Positions 43,872 to 51,436 of a stretch of 64,000 nucleotides of DNA are shown here, piece by piece. The DNA comes from Bradyrhizobium sp. 195 (GTDB taxonomy: Bacteria; Pseudomonadota; Alphaproteobacteria; Rhizobiales; Xanthobacteraceae): positions 6,200,001 to 6,264,000 of the forward strand of contig NZ_CP082161.1 of the NCBI RefSeq assembly GCF_023101665.1. The letters are read 5' to 3'. The translations under genes and the position numbers were made by a program. The notes beneath the pieces are model-generated. The model had not been told where the DNA came from and searched no databases. It saw nothing but the letters and a program-made list of their open reading frames with translations. The number at the start of each line of letters is the position of its first letter. The first letter of the stretch is position 1.

Positions 43872-44060
43872 TAGATTTCATACGAACTCTATATTCGAGT
43901 TAGATGTCGAGTGCAATCTAAAAGAGACGGAGGCGACAAAGATGTGATTTTGTCCCTAGGAAGGCCGGCCGGAACGGTTCCATCCTAGGATTTCGCCTTC
44001 CGCCTCTTGATAGATTGCGTTCGGCTTCTATTTGTCGTAATAGAGTTCGAATGCAATCTA
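43872..44060. promoter_or_regulatory. Divergent promoter region with repeated GCAATCTA operators
   Basis: GCAATCTA occurs at 43913-43920 and 44053-44060, and its complement TAGATTGC at 44011-44018; TAGATT also occurs at 43872. They form two spaced inverted pairs, one next to each gene start. Between 43885 and 43901 lies AACTCTATATTCGAGTT, an imperfect palindrome, and a related GAGTTCGAAT is at 44043-44052. Such symmetry between a TetR gene and its divergent efflux operon is the classic operator layout; binding by the product of 44076 is inferred. Confidence 0.65.
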
Positions 44061-44075
44061 AATATGGAGGTGCCA

Positions 44076-44654
44076 ATGCGTGTCAGTCGCGCTCAGGCCG
44101 CGGAAAACCGCAAAACCGTGATCGATGTGGCCAGTCGCCTCTTCAGGGAGCGCGGCTTCGACGGCATCGGGCTCAAGGATCTGATGGAGGGGGCCGGGTT
44201 AACCCAGGGCGCCTTCTACAAGCAATTCGCGTCCAAAGTGGATTTGGCTGTCGAGGCGTCCCGGCGCGCATTGGAGAGCGCGTCCGGCCGATGGTCGGAT
44301 GCGGCCACTCAGAATCCCGATGATCCGCTTGGCGCGGTGATCGGGTTTTACTTCAGCGGCGACCATCGCGGAGAAAAGATGGACGGCTGCCCGATCGTGG
44401 CGCTCGGCTCGGATGCCGCGCGTCAGGGCCCCGAGGTCAAGGCGGAATTCGAAGCGGGCATCAAAGCGCATCTCGACGTGCTCGGCGGCCTCATCGCCGG
44501 GACCGGCGATGAAGCCTCGCGGGGCAAGGCCATGGCCATTCTCGCGACGATGGTCGGCGCGGTGACGCTGTCGCGCGCCATCAACGACCCCGATCTGGCT
44601 CAGGCCGTTCTGGATGCCGCAGCCGAACAGGTTCGCGACACCGCTGCCGCTTGA
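44076..44654 (+). CDS. TetR-family repressor divergent to the RND operon
   Basis: A 192-residue TetR protein. VIDVASRLFRERGFDGIGLK followed by DLMEGAGLTQGAFYKQFASK is a clear TetR helix-turn-helix. The C-terminal portion (MDGCPIVALGSDAARQGPEV) is typical of the TetR_C_7-like subgroup near efflux genes. ATG 44076 has TGGAGG upstream; the longer frame from 44007 would start inside the operator region. It probably represses both itself and the RND operon through the GCAATCTA palindromes. An alpha/beta hydrolase gene follows 29 bp downstream, so the two may be co-transcribed. Confidence 0.9.
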   Translation: MRVSRAQAAENRKTVIDVASRLFRERGFDGIGLKDLMEGAGLTQGAFYKQFASKVDLAVEASRRALESASGRWSDAATQNPDDPLGAVIGFYFSGDHRGEKMDGCPIVALGSDAARQGPEVKAEFEAGIKAHLDVLGGLIAGTGDEASRGKAMAILATMVGAVTLSRAINDPDLAQAVLDAAAEQVRDTAAA

Positions 44655-44683
44655 AAGCGCCCCTCAAAGCACGGAGAGATCTC

Positions 44684-45535
44684 ATGCTCAGCATGACCGA
44701 AGCCCAACCAAGTTTGCTGAAGATATCGAACAAGCTAAGCATACGCTTTCAAAAGACCGGCAGCGGGCCTCCGCTGCTCCTCATACATACGATCCGGACG
44801 CAGCTCGAATATTTCCGCGCTCTTGCGCCCCTCCTCGCCAGATCGCACACGGTGTACGCCATTGACCTCCCGGGCCACGGCCACTCACCAATCGATCCAG
44901 GTGCGAGCTTCGACGAGCCCTACTTCAGGCGAGCCGTCATTGGCTTCATCGAGGAGCTCAATCTCTCGGAGCTCACAATCGTCGGCGAGTCGATCGGCGG
45001 CGCATTGGCCCTCACGGTGGCGGCATCGCTTCCGCAGCGGGTGAAGCGGGTCTTTGCGGTCAACTCCTATGACTATGAGACCCGCTACGGCGACGGCATT
45101 CGACGCGGCAACTGGTTCGCGAACTTCATCATCGGAAGCTTGCAGGTCCCGGTGCTCGGCGCGATCAATGCATCGCTCGAAAACAAGCTCGTCCTCGGCA
45201 AGATCATGGGTGGCGGATATCACGACTCAGGCAAACTGCCGGCGGATCTGCTTGCTGAGTTCGATGAAGTTGCCCGCCGCCCGGGATACAAGCGGGCCGC
45301 ACGCAAGGTGCTGGCAGGCTGGCAATCCTGGAGCAAGGCCCGCGATTACTATCGGCAGATCTCAGCGCCCGTGACGCTCATCTATGGCGATAGCGATTGG
45401 TCTCGTCCAAACGAGCGCGAACGCACACGCTCGCTGATTCCCGCCGCGCAGATGGTGACACTCAAGAATACCGGCCACTTCTCGGCTGTCGAGCATCCAT
45501 CGGAGCTGGCTCGCTTGATACTGGCGGCGGAATGA
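44684..45535 (+). CDS. Alpha/beta hydrolase
   Basis: A 283-residue alpha/beta-fold hydrolase. HTIRTQLEYFRALAPLLAR corresponds to the oxyanion-hole region. The nucleophile elbow is VGESIGGALAL (Ser), with the acid in LIYGDSDWSRP and the histidine in KNTGHFSAVEHP. The catalytic triad is therefore intact; the substrate (ester, epoxide or C-C bond) is unknown. ATG 44684 follows CGGAGAG. It is co-oriented with, and 29 bp downstream of, the TetR gene, so expression may be induced with the efflux system. Confidence 0.88.
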   Translation: MLSMTEAQPSLLKISNKLSIRFQKTGSGPPLLLIHTIRTQLEYFRALAPLLARSHTVYAIDLPGHGHSPIDPGASFDEPYFRRAVIGFIEELNLSELTIVGESIGGALALTVAASLPQRVKRVFAVNSYDYETRYGDGIRRGNWFANFIIGSLQVPVLGAINASLENKLVLGKIMGGGYHDSGKLPADLLAEFDEVARRPGYKRAARKVLAGWQSWSKARDYYRQISAPVTLIYGDSDWSRPNERERTRSLIPAAQMVTLKNTGHFSAVEHPSELARLILAAE

Positions 45536-45591
45536 CCGCATCAGCGACAGCGAACGCCGCTCATCCGGCGAAGGCGACTGTCGCGATTTAA

Positions 45592-45627
45592 CTCTCAGCA
45601 CGTTGCAGAGCTCCGACGTGCTGAGAG
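45592..45627. terminator. Perfect 12-bp hairpin between convergent genes
   Basis: CTCTCAGCACGT (45592-45603) is perfectly complementary to ACGTGCTGAGAG (45616-45627), with a 12-nt loop. It lies between the hydrolase (plus) and the isomerase (minus). No strong T-run follows, though the right side is AT-rich (CATAATATA), so it may act in both directions. Confidence 0.7.
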
Positions 45628-45723
45628 ATCATGATGCTCATAATATAACGCCCCCGCCTCGCTCGTGGGGCCTCTAAGCCGGGAAGCATGGCTTTCGCCA
45701 TTCAACCCGGACAGTCGGCGCCG

Positions 45724-46356
45724 TCAGGCTGTCTTGGGAAGAGGTTGTCTGGTTTGCTCGACAATGGACTCCTCGACGTCGCGGATCTGGTCCTTGCCGA
45801 AGAACATTTCCTTTCCGACGAAAAAGGTCGGAGAGCCGAATGCTCCTCGACTGACGGCGTCGGTGGTCAGATCGATCAGGCGCTTCTTGACGTCATCCTG
45901 CTGTGCACGCGCCATCAGCCGATCGATATCGATGCCCGAGGAAACAAACGCGCTGCGGAAGATTTCGAGATCGTCCATTTTCTTCGGCTCTTCCCACATG
46001 TGATGATAGGCGGCGCGAAAATAGGGCTCGAACACGCCCTCGAATTGGGCGGCGACAGCACCGCGCATCAGCATCAGCGTGTTGACCGGAAAGAAGGAAT
46101 TCTGGCGAAATTTCGTGATGTTGTGGCGTCGGATAAACCGCTGGATCTCCAGCGCCTGATATTCCGGCTTGTTCTTGATTCCGTGAAGCGATTCGAACGG
46201 GGACATGTTGCCCGTCGCCTTGTAAATTCCGCCAAGCAGAACCGGGACGTAGGTGAATTTCACGCCGGTCCGCTGCTCAATGCCCGGAATGGCCACTTCC
46301 GCCAGATAGGCGTTCGGGCTACCGAAATCGAACTGGAATTCAACTTTCAAGGTCAT
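45724..46356 (-). CDS. 2-hydroxychromene-2-carboxylate isomerase-like (DsbA/kappa-GST family) protein
   Basis: A 210-residue thioredoxin-fold protein. VEFQFDFGSPNAYLAEVAIP carries the Ser-Pro in place of a Cys motif, typical of HCCA isomerases. GAFGSPTFFVGKEMFFGKDQ is the cis-Pro and C-terminal consensus. HCCA isomerases act in naphthalene-type catabolism using glutathione; relatives handle other aromatics. ATG 46356 has GGGAGAAG upstream. It is divergent from the HxlR regulator, with a GTTCT-N5-AGAAC palindrome between them, so HxlR control is likely. Confidence 0.87.
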   Translation of the reverse strand: MTLKVEFQFDFGSPNAYLAEVAIPGIEQRTGVKFTYVPVLLGGIYKATGNMSPFESLHGIKNKPEYQALEIQRFIRRHNITKFRQNSFFPVNTLMLMRGAVAAQFEGVFEPYFRAAYHHMWEEPKKMDDLEIFRSAFVSSGIDIDRLMARAQQDDVKKRLIDLTTDAVSRGAFGSPTFFVGKEMFFGKDQIRDVEESIVEQTRQPLPKTA

Positions 46357-46426
46357 CGCGGCTTCTCCCGGAGATCGCATGGCAGGCACTGGCGATCCAC
46401 TCGCCAGCCTATTTACTTTATCGTAT

Positions 46427-46443
46427 AGTTCTAAAATAGAACT
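46427..46443. promoter_or_regulatory. Operator-like perfect palindrome
   Basis: AGTTCTA AAA TAGAACT is a perfect 7-bp inverted repeat with a 3-bp centre. It lies 71 bp upstream of the isomerase and 143 bp upstream of the HxlR gene. Its core, GTTCT-N5-AGAAC, recurs at 48619-48633 near the MarR gene. It is probably the HxlR operator. Confidence 0.6.
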
Positions 46444-46585
46444 GTCAAATGGGCCAGCATTGTGTTGATTTTCCCTGCCTGGAAGGGGATTGTTTGGAAT
46501 TTAGTACCTATCTAGAATGAAACGGACCGCGCCGGCCTCCGCGAAGATTCGGAACGGCCCATGCCGGCACGACTGGAGTGTACGG

Positions 46586-47098
46586 ATGAAGTGGAAAGAA
46601 CTCGAGGAAGAGCCGTGTTCGATGGCCCGAACCATCGGCGTGATCGGTGATCGCTGGACGCTTTTGATCCTGCGCGAATGCTTCCTGCGCACGCGCCGCT
46701 TCGAGGGGTTTCAGTCGGCGTTGGGAATCACACGACACTTGCTCGCCGAACGGCTGAAAAAGCTGGTTCGGCAAGGCATCCTGCGCCGCATTCCCTACCA
46801 GGAATCGCCCAAGCGCCACGAATATATCCTGACTCAGAAGGGCCTCGACCTCTATCCGATCATGATGGCGATCGTGCATTGGGGTGATACTCATATGGTC
46901 GACGAGCGCGGCCGCCCCTTGCTGCACCAGCATCGCAAATGCGGAAAGGACTTCGACCCGGTCATGGTGTGCGCCGAATGCGGCGAGCCGCTGTCGGCCA
47001 AGGAGGTTCATACTCACCCGGGGCCGGGCGCCCGCGGCCTCCCGGAGAAAAGCGCACCGGAGGTCCGGAAGACTAAAACGCGCTCACGCGCCGCTTGA
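46586..47098 (+). CDS. HxlR-family transcriptional regulator
   Basis: A 170-residue winged-helix regulator of the HxlR (DUF24) family. CSMARTIGVIGDRWTLLILR with ECFLRTRRFEGFQSALGI, followed by ITRHLLAERLKKLVRQGILR, is the standard core. Residues about 120-140 add a Cys-rich tail (KCGKDFDPVMVCAECGEP) that may bind metal or sense thiols. ATG 46586 (MKWKELEEEPCS) follows GGAG and matches the family length; the upstream frame to 46517 adds unrelated residues. It is divergent from the HCCA-like isomerase, which it probably controls. Confidence 0.87.
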   Translation: MKWKELEEEPCSMARTIGVIGDRWTLLILRECFLRTRRFEGFQSALGITRHLLAERLKKLVRQGILRRIPYQESPKRHEYILTQKGLDLYPIMMAIVHWGDTHMVDERGRPLLHQHRKCGKDFDPVMVCAECGEPLSAKEVHTHPGPGARGLPEKSAPEVRKTKTRSRAA

Positions 47099-47100
47099 GA

Positions 47101-47123
47101 CGGCAGCGCACGCCACGCTGCCG
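47101..47123 (+). terminator. Hairpin after the HxlR gene
   Basis: CGGCAGCG (47101-47108) pairs with CGCTGCCG (47116-47123) around a 7-nt loop, two bases after the HxlR stop. There is no U-run, so it is probably a termination or mRNA-end hairpin. Confidence 0.6.
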
Positions 47124-47195
47124 CAACGCTGAATACGCTCTTACGCCAAGACCACATCGCGGCCCTGTTCTTTGCGGCCGCCGCGCAAAGCAAAC

Positions 47196-47219
47196 CGGAC
47201 GCAGCTCACGCCGCGTCCG
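47196..47219 (-). terminator. Hairpin after the orphan binding-protein gene
   Basis: CGGACGC (47196-47202) pairs with GCGTCCG (47213-47219) over a 10-nt loop. It lies 21 bp beyond the stop of the minus-strand binding-protein gene. Confidence 0.5.
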
Positions 47220-47240
47220 CTGCTCCGGTTGTCGCGAAAT

Positions 47241-48440
47241 TCATTCGGACTTTGCGTCCAACACCTCGCCGAAGGCTTCCCAGGTCGAGCCGGTCCACCG
47301 CTGCAGCCGCATCTGCGTCCAGATCATGTTCTCGGATTCGCTGGTATTCACCTTGATCCCTGGCAGTACCGTCGGGACGATGAAATCCTTGAAGCTCTTG
47401 GCCTGTGCGAGAATGTTCTTGCGGGACAGATCATTGCCGCATTGTTTCAGCATCTGCTCGAGCAGGATGCCCTGCTGATAGCCGGTCAGATAGCTGCCGT
47501 TGGTGATATCGACGCCCGGCAGATACTTGTCGAGGAATGCCCGATAGGCCTGCATGCCCGGATCGTCCTTCCAATTCGGATCCATGACATCCTTGTTGGT
47601 GGTCCCGACGATCACGCCGGTCGACTTGTCGAGGCCAGCCGGTGCGAGCGTGCCGCCGACAGAACCGGACGGAAAATTGATGATCACAGTCGCTTTCCAG
47701 CCGATCACAGAAGCTTGCCGGATCGCCTGCGCGGCGAATTTCGGCGTTCCCGCGATCATCAGGGCGTCGGCACCGGAGCTTTTCAGAGTCGTGATCTGCG
47801 AATCGACGGTCGGCTCCGTGACCTCATAGGACGCGCTGACGACCTTTCGATCGTAGTCCTTGCCGAGAAAGGACTTGAAGGCATTGACGTAATCTTTGCC
47901 GAGATCGTCGTTCTGATAGAGGATCGCGTATTTGGCGTTCGGCAGCGTCTTGGTCAGATATTTGGCGTAGATTTTTCCTTCGGTGTCGTAGCTGACGAGG
48001 CCCGTCGTCGTCAGCGGGTAACTGGCGACGTCAGTGAACTTGGACGAGCCGCTGATGATGGCGATGCTGGGCACCCCTTTCGCCTTCAGGTATTTTGCCG
48101 TGGCCGAGAGGCCTGGCGTGCCGAGCTGGCCGAACATGAACGCCACTTCGTCGCTCTCGACGAGCTTGCGGACGTGCTCCACCGCCTTCGGAGGACTGTA
48201 GGCGTCGTCATAGGCGATGTAGTTGATCTTGCGGCCGTTGATGCCGCCGCGGTCATTCATCAATTGAATATAGGCGATAAGGCCCTTGCCCACGAGACCG
48301 ATCGATGACGCCGGTCCGCTGAACGGAAACACTCCGCCGATCTTGATCTCGGTCGCGGTAATTCCGGGCTCGTCAGCTGCAAGCGCCGGACTGCTCAAAA
48401 GCATCGCCAGAGCCGCAAGGCTCTTCCATTTCGCCAACAT
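47241..48440 (-). CDS. Branched-chain-type ABC substrate-binding protein, orphan
   Basis: A 399-residue periplasmic binding protein. The signal peptide is SLAALAMLLSSPALA followed by ADEPGITATEIKIGGVFPFS, the opening of the Peripla_BP_6 family. GPASSIGLVGKGLIAYIQLM and YQNDDLGKDYVNAFKSFLGK are later blocks. Similar proteins bind amino acids or aromatic acids. No permease or ATPase gene lies nearby, so it must use a transporter encoded elsewhere, possibly the one at 17236-22308. ATG 48440 follows CAGGGAGAACG. It is divergent from the MarR gene across 500 bp. Confidence 0.9.
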   Translation of the reverse strand: MLAKWKSLAALAMLLSSPALAADEPGITATEIKIGGVFPFSGPASSIGLVGKGLIAYIQLMNDRGGINGRKINYIAYDDAYSPPKAVEHVRKLVESDEVAFMFGQLGTPGLSATAKYLKAKGVPSIAIISGSSKFTDVASYPLTTTGLVSYDTEGKIYAKYLTKTLPNAKYAILYQNDDLGKDYVNAFKSFLGKDYDRKVVSASYEVTEPTVDSQITTLKSSGADALMIAGTPKFAAQAIRQASVIGWKATVIINFPSGSVGGTLAPAGLDKSTGVIVGTTNKDVMDPNWKDDPGMQAYRAFLDKYLPGVDITNGSYLTGYQQGILLEQMLKQCGNDLSRKNILAQAKSFKDFIVPTVLPGIKVNTSESENMIWTQMRLQRWTGSTWEAFGEVLDAKSE

Positions 48441-48940
48441 GGCTCGTTCTCCCTGATGCGCACCCATCCGGGCACGTCGTTGTGTTTCGCTGCGTCATCC
48501 GGCTGCTCGCCCGGCATTGTGCCGCGCGAACTCGCAGCTCGCTGTCCAACTGCGATTGGCCAGCCCGCGGTGAGTCCTGCGGCCGTCGAGGTCGGCCATC
48601 CCGCCCGCAAGAACTACCGTTCTTTTTTAGAACTAGTCAAGCGCTTAGATGACGCATTCGTTGGCGGTCGCGCCGCGGCGGCTGCATTCGATGAGACGTG
48701 CGACTTTTTGCCCGAGGAGGTAAATCACCGAGCGCAGCGCGCTATCAGCCGCGAACGCCGCGTGCGAAGGCAAATCGCGGCGCTGACGCAATCCGTAAAT
48801 TCTATTAATGAACTCATCTGGCCTTGTCCGCGCTGGGGGGCGCAGGCATCGGAGCCTGAACCGTCACGCTTCCTCGCGCAGTTTGGGACTATCGACAACA
48901 AACGGAAGCCGTGTGATATCTTGGGTTTGAGAGGGTATTG
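48441..48940. other. 500-bp divergent intergenic region
   Basis: No credible gene is present. A plus-strand frame from 48456 has no domain and low coding quality. The region contains the GTTCT-type palindrome cluster at 48609-48633 and an AT-richer patch (48790-48815). It should hold the promoters of the binding-protein gene and the MarR gene. Confidence 0.5.
48609..48633. promoter_or_regulatory. Overlapping operator-like palindromes
   Basis: AAGAAC TACC GTTCTT (48609-48624) and GTTCT-N5-AGAAC (48619-48633) overlap, giving three half-sites. The second has the same half-sites and spacing as the palindrome at 46427-46443. The cluster lies 168 bp from the binding-protein start and 307 bp from the MarR start. 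The same regulator may act at both loci. Confidence 0.55.
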
Positions 48941-49408
48941 ATGCCGAGAGCAGCAGCAAAATCATCCGATCTGGTCGATGACCCAGCGCGCTGTAACTGC
49001 AATCAAGTCCGCCGCGCAGCCAGGCGGCTCTCCCGGTACTATGATCTCGCGTTGGCCCCGAGCGGGCTCAAATCGACGCAATATAGTCTGTTGAGTTATC
49101 TCGTGACCTCAGGGCCGATGACCATGGCCCGGCTCGCCAAGCTGATGTCGATGGATCGTGCGACCACGGGCCATAACCTGAGGCCGCTCGAGCGTGACGG
49201 TTTCGTTGAGATTTCAGTCGGCGAGAATGACCGGCGGGAGCGCATCGTCACCGTCACAAAACAGGGACGTGGGACGCATGCCCGAGCCTTGGCTGCATGG
49301 CGGCGCGCGCAGACAGCCTTCGAAGAAGCCATGGGCGAACGGGAAGCCGCCGATCTGCGCGATTTGATGAACCGGGCCGTTGACATCCCTCTCCCCCGTC
49401 CTGAGTAG
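48941..49408 (+). CDS. MarR-family transcriptional regulator
   Basis: A 155-residue winged-helix regulator. LAPSGLKSTQYSLLSYLVTS, then MTMARLAKLMSMDRATTGHN and DGFVEISVGENDRRERIVTV, form the MarR core with its recognition helix and wing. An N-terminal CNCNQVRRAARRLS gives two close cysteines that could sense oxidants; this is speculation. ATG 48941 follows GAGAGGG. It is divergent from the orphan binding protein and probably regulates it and itself. Confidence 0.88.
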   Translation: MPRAAAKSSDLVDDPARCNCNQVRRAARRLSRYYDLALAPSGLKSTQYSLLSYLVTSGPMTMARLAKLMSMDRATTGHNLRPLERDGFVEISVGENDRRERIVTVTKQGRGTHARALAAWRRAQTAFEEAMGEREAADLRDLMNRAVDIPLPRPE

Positions 49409-49498
49409 ATCGCATGGCGCAATGTGGCGCTCCGCCATCGAGCGCCTGACTTCGCTTGTGCGCCGGCAATACCGCCTGCGACAGTGGGGGAACCTCCA

Positions 49499-49762
49499 CT
49501 AGCGATCAGGCCTCGCGGATATGATCTCGCCCGTCTTGGGGTCGGCGTGAAACTTCATCTTCTGACCATCCTTGATGCCTTCGCCTTCCCAACGGCCGTC
49601 GTCGGCTTCTATTTTGCTGACGAGCGTAAAGCCCGACTTGAGAACCTTGTCGATGACTTGCTGAATGGGCATCCAATCAGCCCCCGGCCGGTCGGCATGC
49701 GCGACGCCGACGGCAACTGCCGACAGAACAACTGCGAGAACAACAGGTGCACTCCTCTTCAT
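49499..49762 (-). CDS. PepSY-domain exported small protein
   Basis: An 87-residue exported protein. MKRSAPVVLAVVLSAVAVGV followed by AHA is a signal peptide. The remainder (WMPIQQVIDKVLKSGFTLVS, then GRWEGEGIKDGQKMKFHADP) matches the single-PepSY family, typical of small periplasmic proteins whose genes often accompany two-component systems. ATG 49762 follows AAGGAGG. It lies downstream of two response-regulator genes on the same strand, with 160 bp between, so co-regulation is possible. Confidence 0.85.
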   Translation of the reverse strand: MKRSAPVVLAVVLSAVAVGVAHADRPGADWMPIQQVIDKVLKSGFTLVSKIEADDGRWEGEGIKDGQKMKFHADPKTGEIISARPDR

Positions 49763-49922
49763 GAGAACCTCCTTGTTGCGGGTGCTGACAAGTCTCGCAG
49801 CATTGCGGAACCAGGACACTCCCGAATTCAGCCTAGGGCGCTCAGGGATAAATACCGACAGCACCGGCTGTGACATAAGCAAAGCGGGCCTCCAATCGCT
49901 CGGTTGTTCGGCGGGCGGTCTC

Positions 49923-50558
49923 TCAGGGCGCCACCAGTTTCTTGCGGATGGCGTAACGGACCAGTTCAGCGGTCGACGACATCCCCAGCTTGCGCATCGC
50001 CGAAGCGCGATGGGTCTCGACGGTCTTCACGCTCAACTGCAGAATGACGCTTATGGACCTGTTGGTATGTCCTTCCGCGATCAACTGGACCACGCTCTGC
50101 TCGCGGGAGGTGAGAAGCATATCCGACTTGTTCAGCTTGTTGAGCTGGTAGTCATGGAGCAATTTCTCCAGCAACACGCTGGTGAAATAAGGTCTGCGAT
50201 CCAGCAGCGCTTCGACGGCGGACAGCAGATGCTTCCTCGCATCCGATTTGAACAAGAAGCCGCGGACCCCCGCCAGAATGGCCTCGGTCAGCAACTCTTC
50301 GTTTTCATGCATCGTCAGAATCAGAATTTCACTGCGCAGGTGAAGTGACTTCAATCGGCGGCTGACCTCCAACCCATTCATGAGGGGCATCGAATAGTCG
50401 ACGATCACGACGTCCGGCTTCGTCTCCAAAGCCAATGCGACGGCCTGCTCGCCATTCGTTGCTTCGCCGACGACGATCCAGTCGGAGCGCGTGTCGACGA
50501 TCGCGCGCAGCCCTGAACGCACGACTTCATGATCATCCGCAATCAAGATCCGCTTCAC
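49923..50558 (-). CDS. NarL/LuxR-type response regulator (copy 1)
   Basis: A 211-residue response regulator. The receiver domain opens MKRILIADDHEVVRSG with phospho-acceptor Asp54 (VVIVDYSMPLMNG) and a Lys in FLFKSDARKH. The C-terminal GerE-type helix-turn-helix (about 145-205) reads LTSREQSVVQLIAEGHTNRS, then VKTVETHRASAMRKLGMSST. It is about half identical to the protein at 50721, so the two are close paralogues. It would be phosphorylated by the kinase at 51437 or another HisKA_3 kinase. Confidence 0.92.
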   Translation of the reverse strand: MKRILIADDHEVVRSGLRAIVDTRSDWIVVGEATNGEQAVALALETKPDVVIVDYSMPLMNGLEVSRRLKSLHLRSEILILTMHENEELLTEAILAGVRGFLFKSDARKHLLSAVEALLDRRPYFTSVLLEKLLHDYQLNKLNKSDMLLTSREQSVVQLIAEGHTNRSISVILQLSVKTVETHRASAMRKLGMSSTAELVRYAIRKKLVAP

Positions 50559-50720
50559 GGCATCGTTCTCCTATCCGACCGCAATCGGCGGAGATAGTCG
50601 GCAGCAGAACAGTCGAGCAATGATACCGATCGCGGGCCAGAGCATTATCCTGCAAAACCCCGAGATGGCCGGGCGAATGTACCGACGCGACCGCGACCAC
50701 CAACCCCCAGCAAGGAATTG

Positions 50721-51350
50721 TCATGCCTCGACCAGTTGCGCGCGGACGGCGTATCGGACCAGGCCCGCAGTCGAACTCACGTCCAGCTTGCGCATCGCGG
50801 CGGCCCGATGAGCCTCAGTGGTCTTGACGCTGAGGTTGAGGATCGCACTGATGCCCTTATTGCTGTAGCCTTCGGCAACCAGTTTGACGACGAGTTGCTC
50901 GCGCGGAGTGAGCCCCGGGTGCCTGTCTGCATTGCTGCCAGATCCGCCGTTCAGTTCGTTCCGGCACTTTTCGCTACAGAACCGCTTGTGCGCCAGAAGA
51001 GAGTCGACGGCCGCCATCAGCAATCTGTTTGCGTCCGATTTCACCAGGAAGGCGCGCGCACCGGCCTCAAATGCCTGCTGGGCGAGTAGACCGGAGTTGT
51101 GCACCGTGAAAATCAGGACCTCGGTCTGCAGCGGATATTCCCTGATCCGCCGCGCGACCTCCAGTCCGGTCATCCGCGGCATGGAAAAATCGACGATGGC
51201 CACGTGAGGTCGGCTTTCGATCGCCGCTGTCAGCGCCTTGCCGCCGTCGTTCGCCTCGGCGACCACTTCCCAATCCGCTCGTTGTTCGAGCACCGCCCGC
51301 AAGCCCGACCGTACCGCCTCGTGGTCATCAGCGATGAGAAAACGCTTCAT
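50721..51350 (-). CDS. NarL/LuxR-type response regulator (copy 2)
   Basis: A 209-residue paralogue of the previous gene, with Asp54 (AIVDFSMPRMTG) and C-terminal helix-turn-helix LTPREQLVVKLVAEGYSNKG, then SVKTTEAHRAAAMRKLDVSS. A linker around residues 120-140 (RFCSEKCRNELNGGSGS) differs from copy 1. ATG 51350 is preferred over the frame start at 51359. It lies 86 bp downstream of the kinase gene on the same strand, so it is the most likely cognate regulator. Confidence 0.92.
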   Translation of the reverse strand: MKRFLIADDHEAVRSGLRAVLEQRADWEVVAEANDGGKALTAAIESRPHVAIVDFSMPRMTGLEVARRIREYPLQTEVLIFTVHNSGLLAQQAFEAGARAFLVKSDANRLLMAAVDSLLAHKRFCSEKCRNELNGGSGSNADRHPGLTPREQLVVKLVAEGYSNKGISAILNLSVKTTEAHRAAAMRKLDVSSTAGLVRYAVRAQLVEA

Positions 51351-51436
51351 GGCGAGCACTCCAGTGTCTCCACTCGGCGGCTGGGGCCGAACGAACTCGT
51401 TTCCACCTACCGCCGGTGATCAGTGTTTTTCTTCCC

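Noticed and set aside
48456..48941. 161-residue plus-strand frame between the binding-protein and MarR genes
   Set aside because: No domain, no ribosome-binding site, and it spans operator-like palindromes; better read as intergenic.
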